64,000 nt of DNA, taken from the NCBI GenBank assembly GCA_963513935.1, contig OY740774.1, forward strand, positions 83,290,890 to 83,354,889, written 5' to 3'. The notes below the pieces were generated by a model that worked only from the letters and a program-made list of their open reading frames with translations, had not been told where the DNA came from and did not search any database. The first letter of the stretch is position 1. Each line of letters starts with the position of its first letter. A program made the translations under genes and the position numbers. Source of the stretch: Aphrophora alni. Taxonomy: Eukaryota; Arthropoda; Insecta; Hemiptera; Aphrophoridae. Shown piece after piece: positions 13,601 through 27,900 of the stretch.

Positions 13601-16600
13601 AAATACCTGATTTTAACATTTCACGTTTCGCCACTTGCAATACCTTTTTAAAACGCCTGTGGCTCCCTAACTATACATCGTAATTATACGAAATTTTACA
13701 TGAGGAAAGAAGAAAGTTCAAATTTTACTGTGGTGTTTTCAATTCGAAAATATCTCTTATAGTTTCTGAGTAATTAATTCGAGAAAACAGCCAATTTTCA
13801 AACTTTGCAAAATGGTAAGGTACCCCCCTTGCAGTTTTTTTCGGCCAAAAAGCGAGTTATTGATTTTTGATTCTTTTTATAGCTTAATAGAAGCAGAATT
13901 AAATTTGGAGTCGAATGGTGCTATTGAAATTTCTAAATTTTAAATATTTTTTCATTTTTATCTAAATTTTTGTAAAAATTTCAATATTTAACAATACCAA
14001 TGATATGCACATCAATAGATTCACAATTTAATAGAGAGTAAACCATGAAAAAATGACTTTGAAATCTCAAAGGGTTTACGAGTAATTGCAGTTGAAAGTA
14101 TTTTCAAAAAAGATCAAAATTTTTTTAAACCAACGATATGGGTATTAAAAGATGCAGAATTGAAAGGAGAATAAACCCTGAAAAAATCACTTTGAAATCT
14201 CAAATGGTTTAAGAGTTATTGCAATTTATATGTCAATAAAAATACCTGATTTTAACATTTCACGTTTCGCCACTTGCAATACCTTTTTAAAACGCCTGTG
14301 GCTCCCTAACTATACATCGTAATGATACGAAATTTTACATGAGGAAAGAAGAAAGTTCAAATTTTACTGTGGTGTTTTCAATTCGAAAATATCTCTTATA
14401 GTTTCTGAGTAATTAATTCGAGAAAACAGCCAATTTTCAAACTTTGCAAAATGGTAAGGTACCCACCCCCCTTGCAGTTTTTTTCGGCCAAAAAGCGAGT
14501 TATTGATTTTTGATTGTTTTTATAGCTTAATAGAAGCAGAATTAAATTTGGTGTCGAATGGTGCTATTGAAATTTCAAAATTTTTAATATTTTTTCATTT
14601 TTATCTAAATTTTTGTAAAAATTTCAATATTTAACAATACCAATGATATGCACATCAATAGATTCACAATTTAATAGAGAGTAAACCATGAAAAAATGAC
14701 TTTGAAATCTCAAAGGGTTTACGAGTAATTGCAGTTGAAAGTATTTTCAAAAAAGATCAAAATTTTTTTAAACCAACGATATGGGTATTAAAAGATGCAG
14801 AATTGAAAGGAGAATAAACCCTGAAAAAATCACTTTGAAATCTCAAATAGTTTAAGAGTTATTGCAATTTATATGTCAATAAAAATACCTGATTTTAACA
14901 TTTCACGTTTCGCCACTTGCAATACCTTTTTAAAACGCCTGTGGCTCCCTAACTATACATCGTAATTATACGAAATTTTACATGAGGAAAGAAGAAAGTT
15001 CAAATTTTACTGTGGTGTTTTCAATTCGAAAATATCTCTTATAGTTTCTGAGTAATTAATTCGAGAAAACAGCCAATTTTCAAACTTTGCAAAATGGTAA
15101 GGTACCCCCCTTGCAGTTTTTTTCGGCCAAAAAGCGAGTTATTGATTTTTGATTCTTTTTATAGCTTAATAGAAGCAGAATTAAATTTGGAGTCGAATGG
15201 TGCTATTGAAATTTCTAAATTTTAAATATTTTTTCATTTTTATCTAAATTTTTGTAAAAATTTCAATATTTAACAATACCAATGATATGCACATCAATAG
15301 ATTCACAATTTAATAGAGAGTAAACCATGAAAAAATGACTTTGAAATCTCAAAGGGTTTACGAGTAATTGCAGTTGAAAGTATTTTCAAAAAAGATCAAA
15401 ATTTTTTTAAACCAACGATATGGGTATTAAAAGATGCAGAATTGAAAGGAGAATAAACCCTGAAAAAATCACTTTGAAATCTCAAATGGTTTGAGTTATT
15501 GCAATTTATATGTCAATAAAAATACCTGATTTTAACATTTCACGTTTCGCCACTTGCAATACCTTTTTAAAACGCCTGTGGCTCCCTAACTATACATCGT
15601 AATGATACGAAATTTTACATGAGGAAAGAAGAAAGTTCAAATTTTACTGTGGTGTTTTCAATTCGAAAATATCTCTTATAGTTTCTGAGTAATTAATTCG
15701 AGAAAACAGCCAATTTTCAAACTTTGCAAAATGGTAAGGTACCCCCCTTGCAGTTTTTTTCGGCCAAAAAACGAGTTATTGATTTTTGATTGTTTTTATA
15801 GCTTAATAGAAGCAGAATTAAATTTGGAGTCGAATGGTGCTATTGAAATTTCAAAATTTTTAATATTTTTTCATTTTTATCTAAATTTTTGTAAAAATTT
15901 CAATATTTAACAATACCAATGATATGCACATCAATAGATTCACAATTTAATAGAGAGTAAACCATGAAAAAATGACTTTGAAATCTCAAAGGGTTTACGA
16001 GTAATTACAGTTCAAAGTTTTTTCAAAAAAGATCAAAATTTTTTTAAACCAATGATATGGTTATTAAAAGATGCAGAATTGAAGGAGAATAAACCCTGAA
16101 AAAATCACTTTGAAATCTCAAATGGTTTAAGAGTTATTGCAATTTATATGTCAATAAAAATACCTGATTTTAACATTTCACGTTTCTCCACTTGCAATAC
16201 CTTTTTAAAACGCCTGTGGCTCCCTAACTATACATCGTAATGATACGAAATTTTACATGAGGAAAGAAGAAAGTTCAAATTTTACTGTGGTGTTTTCAAT
16301 TCGAAAATATTTCTTATAGTTTCTGAGTAATTAATTCGAGAAAACAGCCAATTTTCAAACTTTGCAAAATGGTAAGGTACCCCCCTTGCAGTTTTTTTCG
16401 GCCAAAAAGCGAGTTATTGATTTTTGATTGTTTTTATAGCTTAATAGAAGCAGAATTAAATTTGGAGTCGAATGGTGCTATTGAAATTTCAAAATTTTTA
16501 ATATTTTTTCATTTTTATCTAATTTTTTGTAAAAATTTCAATATTTAACAATACCAATGATATGCACATCAATAGATTCACAATTTAATAGAGAGTAAAC

Positions 16601-16609
16601 CATGAAAAA
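7652..16609. repeat. Higher-order repeat copy 1 (14 monomers, 8958 bp)
   Basis: Monomer classes in order are A B C D E F C D E F E F G B'. Diagnostic marks: A has five C, GATTC and TAAAAGTTTC; B has CTAATTTTTTG and TTCTCCACTT; C has 8-10 C; D has GAGCAATTGC, AACGTTATGG, GGCTGCC, AAATGTTAC and GATGG; E has GATCAAAGTTTTTTT (in most copies), CCCACCCCCC and GGTGTCG; F has CAAATAGTTTAAG, TAATTATACG, GATTC and TCTAAATTTTAAAT; G has GGTTTGAGTT and AAAAAACGAG. The first monomer carries the private variant GAAAGGATAATAAA, which recurs exactly at the start of the next block. The CDEF quartet (about 2.56 kb) and EF pair (about 1.28 kb) are repeated inside the block. Confidence 0.85.
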
Positions 16610-19600
16610 ATGACTTTGAAATCTCAAAGGGTTTACGAGTAATTGCAGTTGAAAGTATTTTCAAAAAAGATCAAAATTTTTTTAAACCAACGATATGGGT
16701 ATTAAAAGATGCAGAATTGAAAGGATAATAAACCCTGAAAAAATCACTTTGAAATCTCAAATGGTTTAAGAGTTATTGCAATTTATATGTCAATAAAAAT
16801 ACCTGATTTTAACATTTCACGTTTCGCCACTTGCAATACCTTTTTAAAACGCCTGTGGCTCCCTAACTATACATCGTAATGATACGAAATTTTACATGAG
16901 GAAAGAAGAAAGTTCAAATTTTACTGTGGTGTTTTCAATTCGAAAATATCTCTTATAGTTTCTGAGTAATTAATTCGAGAAAACAGCCAATTTTCAAACT
17001 TTGCAAAATGGTAAGGTACCCCCTTGCAGTTTTTTTCGGCCAAAAAGCGAGTTATTGATTTTTGATTCTTTTTATAGCTTAATAGAAGCAGAATTAAATT
17101 TGGAGTCGAATGGTGCTATTGAAATTTCAAAATTTTTAATATTTTTTCATTTTTATCTAAATTTTTGTAAAAGTTTCAATATTTAACAATACCAATGATA
17201 TGCACATCAATAGATTCACAATTTAATAGAGAGTAAACCATGAAAAAATGACTTTGAAATCTCAAAGGGTTTACGAGTAATTACAGTTCAAAGTTTTTTC
17301 AAAAAAGATCAAAAATTTTTTAAACCAATGATATGGTTATTAAAAGATGCAGAATTGAAGGAGAATAAACCCTGAAAAAATCACTTTGAAATCTCAAATG
17401 GTTTAAGAGTTATTGCAATTTATATGTCAATAAAAATACCTGATTTTAACATTTCACGTTTCTCCACTTGCAATACCTTTTTAAAACGCCTGTGGCTCCC
17501 TAACTATACATCGTAATGATACGAAATTTTACATGAGGAAAGAAGAAAGTTCAAATTTTACTGTGGTGTTTTCAATTCGAAAATATTTCTTATAGTTTCT
17601 GAGTAATTAATTCGAGAAAACAGCCAATTTTCAAACTTTGCAAAATGGTAAGGTACCCCCTTGCAGTTTTTTTCGGCCAAAAAGCGAGTTATTGATTTTT
17701 GATTGTTTTTATAGCTTAATAGAAGCAGAATTAAATTTGGAGTCGAATGGTGCTATTGAAATTTCAAAATTTTTAATATTTTTTCATTTTTATCTAATTT
17801 TTTGTAAAAATTTCAATATTTAACAATACCAATGATATGCACATCAATAGATTCACAATTTAATAGAGAGTAAACCATGAAAAAATGACTTTGAAATCTC
17901 AAAGGGTTTACGAGTAATTGCAGTTGAAAGTATTTTCAAAAAAGATCAAAATTTTTTTAAACCAACGATATGGGTATTAAAAGATGCAGAATTGAAAGGA
18001 GAATAAACCCTGAAAAAATCACTTTGAAATCTCAAATGGTTTAAGAGTTATTGCAATTTATATGTCAATAAAAATACCTGATTTTAACATTTCACGTTTC
18101 GCCACTTGCAATACCTTTTTAAAACGCCTGTGGCTCCCTAACTATACATCGTAATGATACGAAATTTTACATGAGGAAAGAAGAAAGTTCAAATTTTACT
18201 GTGGTGTTTTCAATTCGAAAATATCTCTTATAGTTTCTGAGTAATTAATTCGAGAAAACAGCCAATTTTCAAACTTTGCAAAATGGTAAGGTACCCCCCC
18301 CCCTTGCAGTTTTTTTCGGCCAAAAAGCGAGTTATTGATTTTTGATTGTTTTTATAGCTTAATAGAAGCAGAATTAAATTTGGAGTCGAATGGTGCTATT
18401 GAAATTTCAAAATTTTTAATATTTTTTCATTTTTATCTAAATTTTTGTAAAAATTTCAATATTTAACAATACCAATGATATGCACATCAATAGATTCACA
18501 ATTTAATAGAGAGTAAACCATGAAAAAGTGACTTTGAAATCTCAAAGGGTTTACGAGCAATTGCAGTTGAAAGTATTTTCAAAAAAGATCAAAATTTTTT
18601 TAAACCAACGTTATGGGTATTAAAAGATGCAGAATTGAAAGGAGAATAAACCCTGAAAAAATCACTTTGAAATCTCAAATGGTTTAAGAGTTATTGCAAT
18701 TTATATGTCAATAAAAATACCTGATTTTAACATTTCACGTTTCGCCACTTGCAATACCTTTTTAAAACGCCTGTGGCTGCCTAACTATACATCGTAATGA
18801 TACGAAATGTTACATGAGGAAAGAAGAAAGTTCAAATTTTACTGTGGTGTTTTCAATTCGAAAATATCTCTTATAGTTTCTGAGTAATTAATTCGAGAAA
18901 ACAGCCAATTTTCAAACTTTGCAAAATGGTAAGGTACCCCCCTTGCAGTTTTTTTCGGCCAAAAAGCGAGTTATTGATTTTTGATGGTTTTTATAGCTTA
19001 ATAGAAGCAGAATTAAATTTGGAGTCGAATGGTGCTATTGAAATTTCAAAATTTTTAATATTTTTTCATTTTTATCTAAATTTTTGTAAAAATTTCAATA
19101 TTTAACAATACCAATGATATGCACATCAATAGATTCACAATTTAATAGAGAGTAAACCATGAAAAAATGACTTTGAAATCTCAAAGGGTTTACGAGTAAT
19201 TGCAGTTGAAAGTATTTTCAAAAAAGATCAAAGTTTTTTTAAACCAACGATATGGGTATTAAAAGATGCAGAATTGAAGGAGAATAAACCCTGAAAAAAT
19301 CACTTTGAAATCTCAAATGGTTTAAGAGTTATTGCAATTTATATGTCAATAAAAATACCTGATTTTAACATTTCACGTTTCGCCACTTGCAATACCTTTT
19401 TAAAACGCCTGTGGCTCCCTAACTATACATCGTAATGATACGAAATTTTACATGAGGAAAGAAGAAAGTTCAAATTTTACTGTGGTGTTTTCAATTCGAA
19501 AATATCTCTTATAGTTTCTGAGTAATTAATTCGAGAAAACAGCCAATTTTCAAACTTTGCAAAATGGTAAGGTACCCACCCCCCTTGCAGTTTTTTTCGG

Positions 19601-22600
19601 CCAAAAAGCGAGTTATTGATTTTTGATTGTTTTTATAGCTTAATAGAAGCAGAATTAAATTTGGTGTCGAATGGTGCTATTGAAATTTCAAAATTTTTAA
19701 TATTTTTTCATTTTTATCTAAATTTTTGTAAAAATTTCAATATTTAACAATACCAATGATATGCACATCAATAGATTCACAATTTAATAGAGAGTAAACC
19801 ATGAAAAAATGACTTTGAAATCTCAAAGGGTTTACGAGTAATTGCAGTTGAAAGTATTTTCAAAAAAGATCAAAATTTTTTTAAACCAACGATATGGGTA
19901 TTAAAAGATGCAGAATTGAAAGGAGAATAAACCCTGAAAAAATCACTTTGAAATCTCAAATAGTTTAAGAGTTATTGCAATTTATATGTCAATAAAAATA
20001 CCTGATTTTAACATTTCACGTTTCGCCACTTGCAATACCTTTTTAAAACGCCTGTGGCTCCCTAACTATACATCGTAATTATACGAAATTTTACATGAGG
20101 AAAGAAGAAAGTTCAAATTTTACTGTGGTGTTTTCAATTCGAAAATATCTCTTATAGTTTCTGAGTAATTAATTCGAGAAAACAGCCAATTTTCAAACTT
20201 TGCAAAATGGTAAGGTACCCCCCTTGCAGTTTTTTTCGGCCAAAAAGCGAGTTATTGATTTTTGATTCTTTTTATAGCTTAATAGAAGCAGAATTAAATT
20301 TGGAGTCGAATGGTGCTATTGAAATTTCTAAATTTTAAATATTTTTTCATTTTTATCTAAATTTTTGTAAAAATTTCAATATTTAACAATACCAATGATA
20401 TGCACATCAATAGATTCACAATTTAATAGAGAGTAAACCATGAAAAAATGACTTTGAAATCTCAAAGGGTTTACGAGTAATTGCAGTTGAAAGTATTTTC
20501 AAAAAAGATCAAAATTTTTTTAAACCAACGATATGGGTATTAAAAGATGCAGAATTGAAAGGAGAATAAACCCTGAAAAAATCACTTTGAAATCTCAAAT
20601 GGTTTAAGAGTTATTGCAATTTATATGTCAATAAAAATACCTGATTTTAACATTTCACGTTTCGCCACTTGCAATACCTTTTTAAAACGCCTGTGGCTCC
20701 CTAACTATACATCGTAATGATACGAAATTTTACATGAGGAAAGAAGAAAGTTCAAATTTTACTGTGGTGTTTTCAATTCGAAAATATCTCTTATAGTTTC
20801 TGAGTAATTAATTCGAGAAAACAGCCAATTTTCAAACTTTGCAAAATGGTAAGGTACCCCCCCCCCTTGCAGTTTTTTTCGGCCAAAAAGCGAGTTATTG
20901 ATTTTTGATTGTTTTTATAGCTTAATAGAAGCAGAATTAAATTTGGAGTCGAATGGTGCTATTGAAATTTCAAAATTTTTAATATTTTTTCATTTTTATC
21001 TAAATTTTTGTAAAAATTTCAATATTTAACAATACCAATGATATGCACATCAATAGATTCACAATTTAATAGAGAGTAAACCATGAAAAAATGACTTTGA
21101 AATCTCAAAGGGTTTACGAGCAATTGCAGTTGAAAGTATTTTCAAAAAAGATCAAAATTTTTTTAAACCAACGTTATGGGTATTAAAAGATGCAGAATTG
21201 AAAGGAGAATAAACCCTGAAAAAATCACTTTGAAATCTCAAATGGTTTAAGAGTTATTGCAATTTATATGTCAATAAAAATACCTGATTTTAACATTTCA
21301 CGTTTCGCCACTTGCAATACCTTTTTAAAACGCCTGTGGCTGCCTAACTATACATCGTAATGATACGAAATGTTACATGAGGAAAGAAGAAAGTTCAAAT
21401 TTTACTGTGGTGTTTTCAATTCGAAAATATCTCTTATAGTTTCTGAGTAATTAATTCGAGAAAACAGCCAATTTTCAAACTTTGCAAAATGGTAAGGTAC
21501 CCCCCTTGCAGTTTTTTTCGGCCAAAAAGCGAGTTATTGATTTTTGATGGTTTTTATAGCTTAATAGAAGCAGAATTAAATTTGGAGTCGAATGGTGCTA
21601 TTGAAATTTCAAAATTTTTAATATTTTTTCATTTTTATCTAAATTTTTGTAAAAATTTCAATATTTAACAATACCAATGATATGCACATCAATAGATTCA
21701 CAATTTAATAGAGAGTAAACCATGAAAAAATGACTTTGAAATCTCAAAGGGTTTACGAGTAATTGCAGTTGAAAGTATTTTCAAAAAAGATCAAAGTTTT
21801 TTTAAACCAACGATATGGGTATTAAAAGATGCAGAATTGAAGGAGAATAAACCCTGAAAAAATCACTTTGAAATCTCAAATGGTTTAAGAGTTATTGCAA
21901 TTTATATGTCAATAAAAATACCTGATTTTAACATTTCACGTTTCGCCACTTGCAATACCTTTTTAAAACGCCTGTGGCTCCCTAACTATACATCGTAATG
22001 ATACGAAATTTTACATGAGGAAAGAAGAAAGTTCAAATTTTACTGTGGTGTTTTCAATTCGAAAATATCTCTTATAGTTTCTGAGTAATTAATTCGAGAA
22101 AACAGCCAATTTTCAAACTTTGCAAAATGGTAAGGTACCCACCCCCCTTGCAGTTTTTTTCGGCCAAAAAGCGAGTTATTGATTTTTGATTGTTTTTATA
22201 GCTTAATAGAAGCAGAATTAAATTTGGTGTCGAATGGTGCTATTGAAATTTAAAAATTTTTAATATTTTTTCATTTTTATCTAAATTTTTGTAAAAATTT
22301 CAATATTTAACAATACCAATGATATGCACATCAATAGATTCACAATTTAATAGAGAGTAAACCATGAAAAAATGACTTTGAAATCTCAAAGGGTTTACGA
22401 GTAATTGCAGTTGAAAGTATTTTCAAAAAAGATCAAAATTTTTTTAAACCAACGATATGGGTATTAAAAGATGCAGAATTGAAAGGAGAATAAACCCTGA
22501 AAAAATCACTTTGAAATCTCAAATAGTTTAAGAGTTATTGCAATTTATATGTCAATAAAAATACCTGATTTTAACATTTCACGTTTCGCCACTTGCAATA

Positions 22601-24929
22601 CCTTTTTAAAACGCCTGTGGCTCCCTAACTATACATCGTAATTATACGAAATTTTACATGAGGAAAGAAGAAAGTTCAAATTTTACTGTGGTGTTTTCAA
22701 TTCGAAAATATCTCTTATAGTTTCTGAGTAATTAATTCGAGAAAACAGCCAATTTTCAAACTTTGCAAAATGGTAAGGTACCCCCCTTGCAGTTTTTTTC
22801 GGCCAAAAAGCGAGTTATTGATTTTTGATTCTTTTTATAGCTTAATAGAAGCAGAATTAAATTTGGAGTCGAATGGTGCTATTGAAATTTCTAAATTTTA
22901 AATATTTTTTCATTTTTATCTAAATTTTTGTAAAAATTTCAATATTTAACAATACCAATGATATGCACATCAATAGATTCACAATTTAATAGAGAGTAAA
23001 CCATGAAAAAATGACTTTGAAATCTCAAAGGGTTTACGAGTAATTGCAGTTGAAAGTATTTTCAAAAAAGATCAAAATTTTTTTAAACCAACGATATGGG
23101 TATTAAAAGATGCAGAATTGAAAGGAGAATAAACCCTGAAAAAATCACTTTGAAATCTCAAATGGTTTAAGAGTTATTGCAATTTATATGTCAATAAAAA
23201 TACCTGATTTTAACATTTCACGTTTCGCCACTTGCAATACCTTTTTAAAACGCCTGTGGCTCCCTAACTATACATCGTAATGATACGAAATTTTACATGA
23301 GGAAAGAAGAAAGTTCAAATTTTACTGTGGTGTTTTCAATTCGAAAATATCTCTTATAGTTTCTGAGTAATTAATTCGAGAAAACAGCCAATTTTCAAAC
23401 TTTGCAAAATGGTAAGGTACCCACCCCCCTTGCAGTTTTTTTCGGCCAAAAAGCGAGTTATTGATTTTTGATTGTTTTTATAGCTTAATAGAAGCAGAAT
23501 TAAATTTGGTGTCGAATGGTGCTATTGAAATTTCAAAATTTTTAATATTTTTTCATTTTTATCTAAATTTTTGTAAAAATTTCAATATTTAACAATACCA
23601 ATGATATGCACATCAATAGATTCACAATTTAATAGAGAGTAAACCATGAAAAAATGACTTTGAAATCTCAAAGGGTTTACGAGTAATTGCAGTTGAAAGT
23701 ATTTTCAAAAAAGATCAAAATTTTTTTAAACCAACGATATGGGTATTAAAAGATGCAGAATTGAAAGGAGAATAAACCCTGAAAAAATCACTTTGAAATC
23801 TCAAATAGTTTAAGAGTTATTGCAATTTATATGTCAATAAAAATACCTGATTTTAACATTTCACGTTTCGCCACTTGCAATACCTTTTTAAAACGCCTGT
23901 GGCTCCCTAACTATACATCGTAATTATACGAAATTTTACATGAGGAAAGAAGAAAGTTCAAATTTTACTGTGGTGTTTTCAATTCGAAAATATCTCTTAT
24001 AGTTTCTGAGTAATTAATTCGAGAAAACAGCCAATTTTCAAACTTTGCAAAATGGTAAGGTACCCCCCTTGCAGTTTTTTTCGGCCAAAAAGCGAGTTAT
24101 TGATTTTTGATTCTTTTTATAGCTTAATAGAAGCAGAATTAAATTTGGAGTCGAATGGTGCTATTGAAATTTCTAAATTTTAAATATTTTTTCATTTTTA
24201 TCTAAATTTTTGTAAAAATTTCAATATTTAACAATACCAATGATATGCACATCAATAGATTCACAATTTAATAGAGAGTAAACCATGAAAAAATGACTTT
24301 GAAATCTCAAAGGGTTTACGAGTAATTGCAGTTGAAAGTATTTTCAAAAAAGATCAAAATTTTTTTAAACCAACGATATGGGTATTAAAAGATGCAGAAT
24401 TGAAAGGAGAATAAACCCTGAAAAAATCACTTTGAAATCTCAAATGGTTTGAGTTATTGCAATTTATATGTCAATAAAAATACCTGATTTTAACATTTCA
24501 CGTTTCGCCACTTGCAATACCTTTTTAAAACGCCTGTGGCTCCCTAACTATACATCGTAATGATACGAAATTTTACATGAGGAAAGAAGAAAGTTCAAAT
24601 TTTACTGTGGTGTTTTCAATTCGAAAATATCTCTTATAGTTTCTGAGTAATTAATTCGAGAAAACAGCCAATTTTCAAACTTTGCAAAATGGTAAGGTAC
24701 CCCCCTTGCAGTTTTTTTCGGCCAAAAAACGAGTTATTGATTTTTGATTGTTTTTATAGCTTAATAGAAGCAGAATTAAATTTGGAGTCGAATGGTGCTA
24801 TTGAAATTTCAAAATTTTTAATATTTTTTCATTTTTATCTAAATTTTTGTAAAAATTTCAATATTTAACAATACCAATGATATGCACATCAATAGATTCA
24901 CAATTTAATAGAGAGTAAACCATGTAAAA
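16610..24929. repeat. Higher-order repeat copy 2 (13 monomers, 8320 bp)
   Basis: Class order is A B C D E F C D E F E F G, the same as copy 1 without the final B'. It starts with the same private GAAAGGATAATAAA variant at about 16725. A few copy-specific changes exist (GAAAAAGTG at about 18523; TTTAAAAATTTTT in place of TTTCAAAATTTTT at about 22249). The near-identity of two blocks each over 8 kb means that the block, not the single monomer, was the latest unit of amplification. Confidence 0.85.
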
Positions 24930-27900
24930 ATGACTTTGAAATCTCAAAGGGTTTACGAGTAATTGCAGTTGAAAGTATTTTCAAAAAAGATCAAAATTTT
25001 TTTAAACCAACGATATGGGTATTAAAAGATGCAGAATTGAAAGGAGAATAAACCCTGAAAAAATCACTTTGAAATCTCAAATGGTTTAAGAGTTATTGCA
25101 ATTTATATGTCAATAAAAATACCTGATTTTAACATTTCACGTTTCGCCACTTGCAATACCTTTTTAAAACGCCTGTGGCTCCCTAACTATACATCGTAAT
25201 GATACGAAATTTTACATGAGGAAAGAAGAAAGTTCAAATTTTACTGTGGTGTTTTCAATTCGAAAATATCTCTTATAGTTTCTGAGTAATTAATTCGAGA
25301 AAACAGCCAATTTTCAAACTTTGCAAAATGGTAAGGTACCCCCTTGCAGTTTTTTTCGGCCAAAAAGCGAGTTATTGATTTTTGATTCTTTTTATAGCTT
25401 AATAGAAGCAGAATTAAATTTGGAGTCGAATGGTGCTATTGAAATTTCAAAATTTTTAATATTTTTTCATTTTTATCTAAATTTTTGTAAAAGTTTCAAT
25501 ATTTAACAATACCAATGATATGCACATCAATAGATTCACAATTTAATAGAGAGTAAACCATGAAAAAATGACTTTGAAATCTCAAAGGGTTTACGAGTAA
25601 TTACAGTTCAAAGTTTTTTCAAAAAAGATCAAAAATTTTTTAAACCAATGATATGGTTATTAAAAGATGCAGAATTGAAGGAGAATAAACCCTGAAAAAA
25701 TCACTTTGAAATCTCAAATGGTTTAAGAGTTATTGCAATTTATATGTCAATAAAAATACCTGATTTTAACATTTCACGTTTCTCCACTTGCAATACCTTT
25801 TTAAAACGCCTGTGGCTCCCTAACTATACATCGTAATGATACGAAATTTTACATGAGGAAAGAAGAAAGTTCAAATTTTACTGTGGTGTTTTCAATTCGA
25901 AAATATTTCTTATAGTTTCTGAGTAATTAATTCGAGAAAACAGCCAATTTTCAAACTTTGCAAAATGGTAAGGTACCCCCTTGCAGTTTTTTTCGGCCAA
26001 AAAGCGAGTTATTGATTTTTGATTGTTTTTATAGCTTAATAGAAGCAGAATTAAATTTGGAGTCGAATGGTGCTATTGAAATTTCAAAATTTTTAATATT
26101 TTTTCATTTTTATCTAATTTTTTGTAAAAATTTCAATATTTAACAATACCAATGATATGCACATCAATAGATTCACAATTTAATAGAGAGTAAACCATGA
26201 AAAAATGACTTTGAAATCTCAAAGGGTTTACGAGTAATTGCAGTTGAAAGTATTTTCAAAAAAGATCAAAATTTTTTTAAACCAACGATATGGGTATTAA
26301 AAGATGCAGAATTGAAAGGAGAATAAACCCTGAAAAAATCACTTTGAAATCTCAAATGGTTTAAGAGTTATTGCAATTTATATGTCAATAAAAATACCTG
26401 ATTTTAACATTTCACGTTTCGCCACTTGCAATACCTTTTTAAAACGCCTGTGGCTCCCTAACTATACATCGTAATGATACGAAATTTTACATGAGGAAAG
26501 AAGAAAGTTCAAATTTTACTGTGGTGTTTTCAATTCGAAAATATCTCTTATAGTTTCTGAGTAATTAATTCGAGAAAACAGCCAATTTTCAAACTTTGCA
26601 AAATGGTAAGGTACCCCCCCCCTTGCAGTTTTTTTCGGCCAAAAAGCGAGTTATTGATTTTTGATTGTTTTTATAGCTTAATAGAAGCAGAATTAAATTT
26701 GGAGTCGAATGGTGCTATTGAAATTTCAAAATTTTTAATATTTTTTCATTTTTATCTAAATTTTTGTAAAAATTTCAATATTTAACAATACCAATGATAT
26801 GCACATCAATAGATTCACAATTTAATAGAGAGTAAACCATGAAAAAATGACTTTGAAATCTCAAAGGGTTTACGAGCAATTGCAGTTGAAAGTATTTTCA
26901 AAAAAGATCAAAATTTTTTTAAACCAACGTTATGGGTATTAAAAGATGCAGAATTGAAAGGAGAATAAACCCTGAAAAAATCACTTTGAAATCTCAAATG
27001 GTTTAAGAGTTATTGCAATTTATATGTCAATAAAAATACCTGATTTTAACATTTCACGTTTCGCCACTTGCAATACCTTTTTAAAACGCCTGTGGCTGCC
27101 TAACTATACATCGTAATGATACGAAATGTTACATGAGGAAAGAAGAAAGTTCAAATTTTACTGTGGTGTTTTCAATTCGAAAATATCTCTTATAGTTTCT
27201 GAGTAATTAATTCGAGAAAACAGCCAATTTTCAAACTTTGCAAAATGGTAAGGTACCCCCCTTGCAGTTTTTTTCGGCCAAAAAGCGAGTTATTGATTTT
27301 TGATGGTTTTTATAGCTTAATAGAAGCAGAATTAAATTTGGAGTCGAATGGTGCTATTGAAATTTCAAAATTTTTAATATTTTTTCATTTTTATCTAAAT
27401 TTTTGTAAAAATTTCAATATTTAACAATACCAATGATATGCACATCAATAGATTCACAATTTAATAGAGAGTAAACCATGAAAAAATGACTTTGAAATCT
27501 CAAAGGGTTTACGAGTAATTGCAGTTGAAAGTATTTTCAAAAAAGATCAAAGTTTTTTTAAACCAACGATATGGGTATTAAAAGATGCAGAATTGAAGGA
27601 GAATAAACCCTGAAAAAATCACTTTGAAATCTCAAATGGTTTAAGAGTTATTGCAATTTATATGTCAATAAAAATACCTGATTTTAACATTTCACGTTTC
27701 GCCACTTGCAATACCTTTTTAAAACGCCTGTGGCTCCCTAACTATACATCGTAATGATACGAAATTTTACATGAGGAAAGAAGAAAGTTCAAATTTTACT
27801 GTGGTGTTTTCAATTCGAAAATATCTCTTATAGTTTCTGAGTAATTAATTCGAGAAAACAGCCAATTTTCAAACTTTGCAAAATGGTAAGGTACCCACCC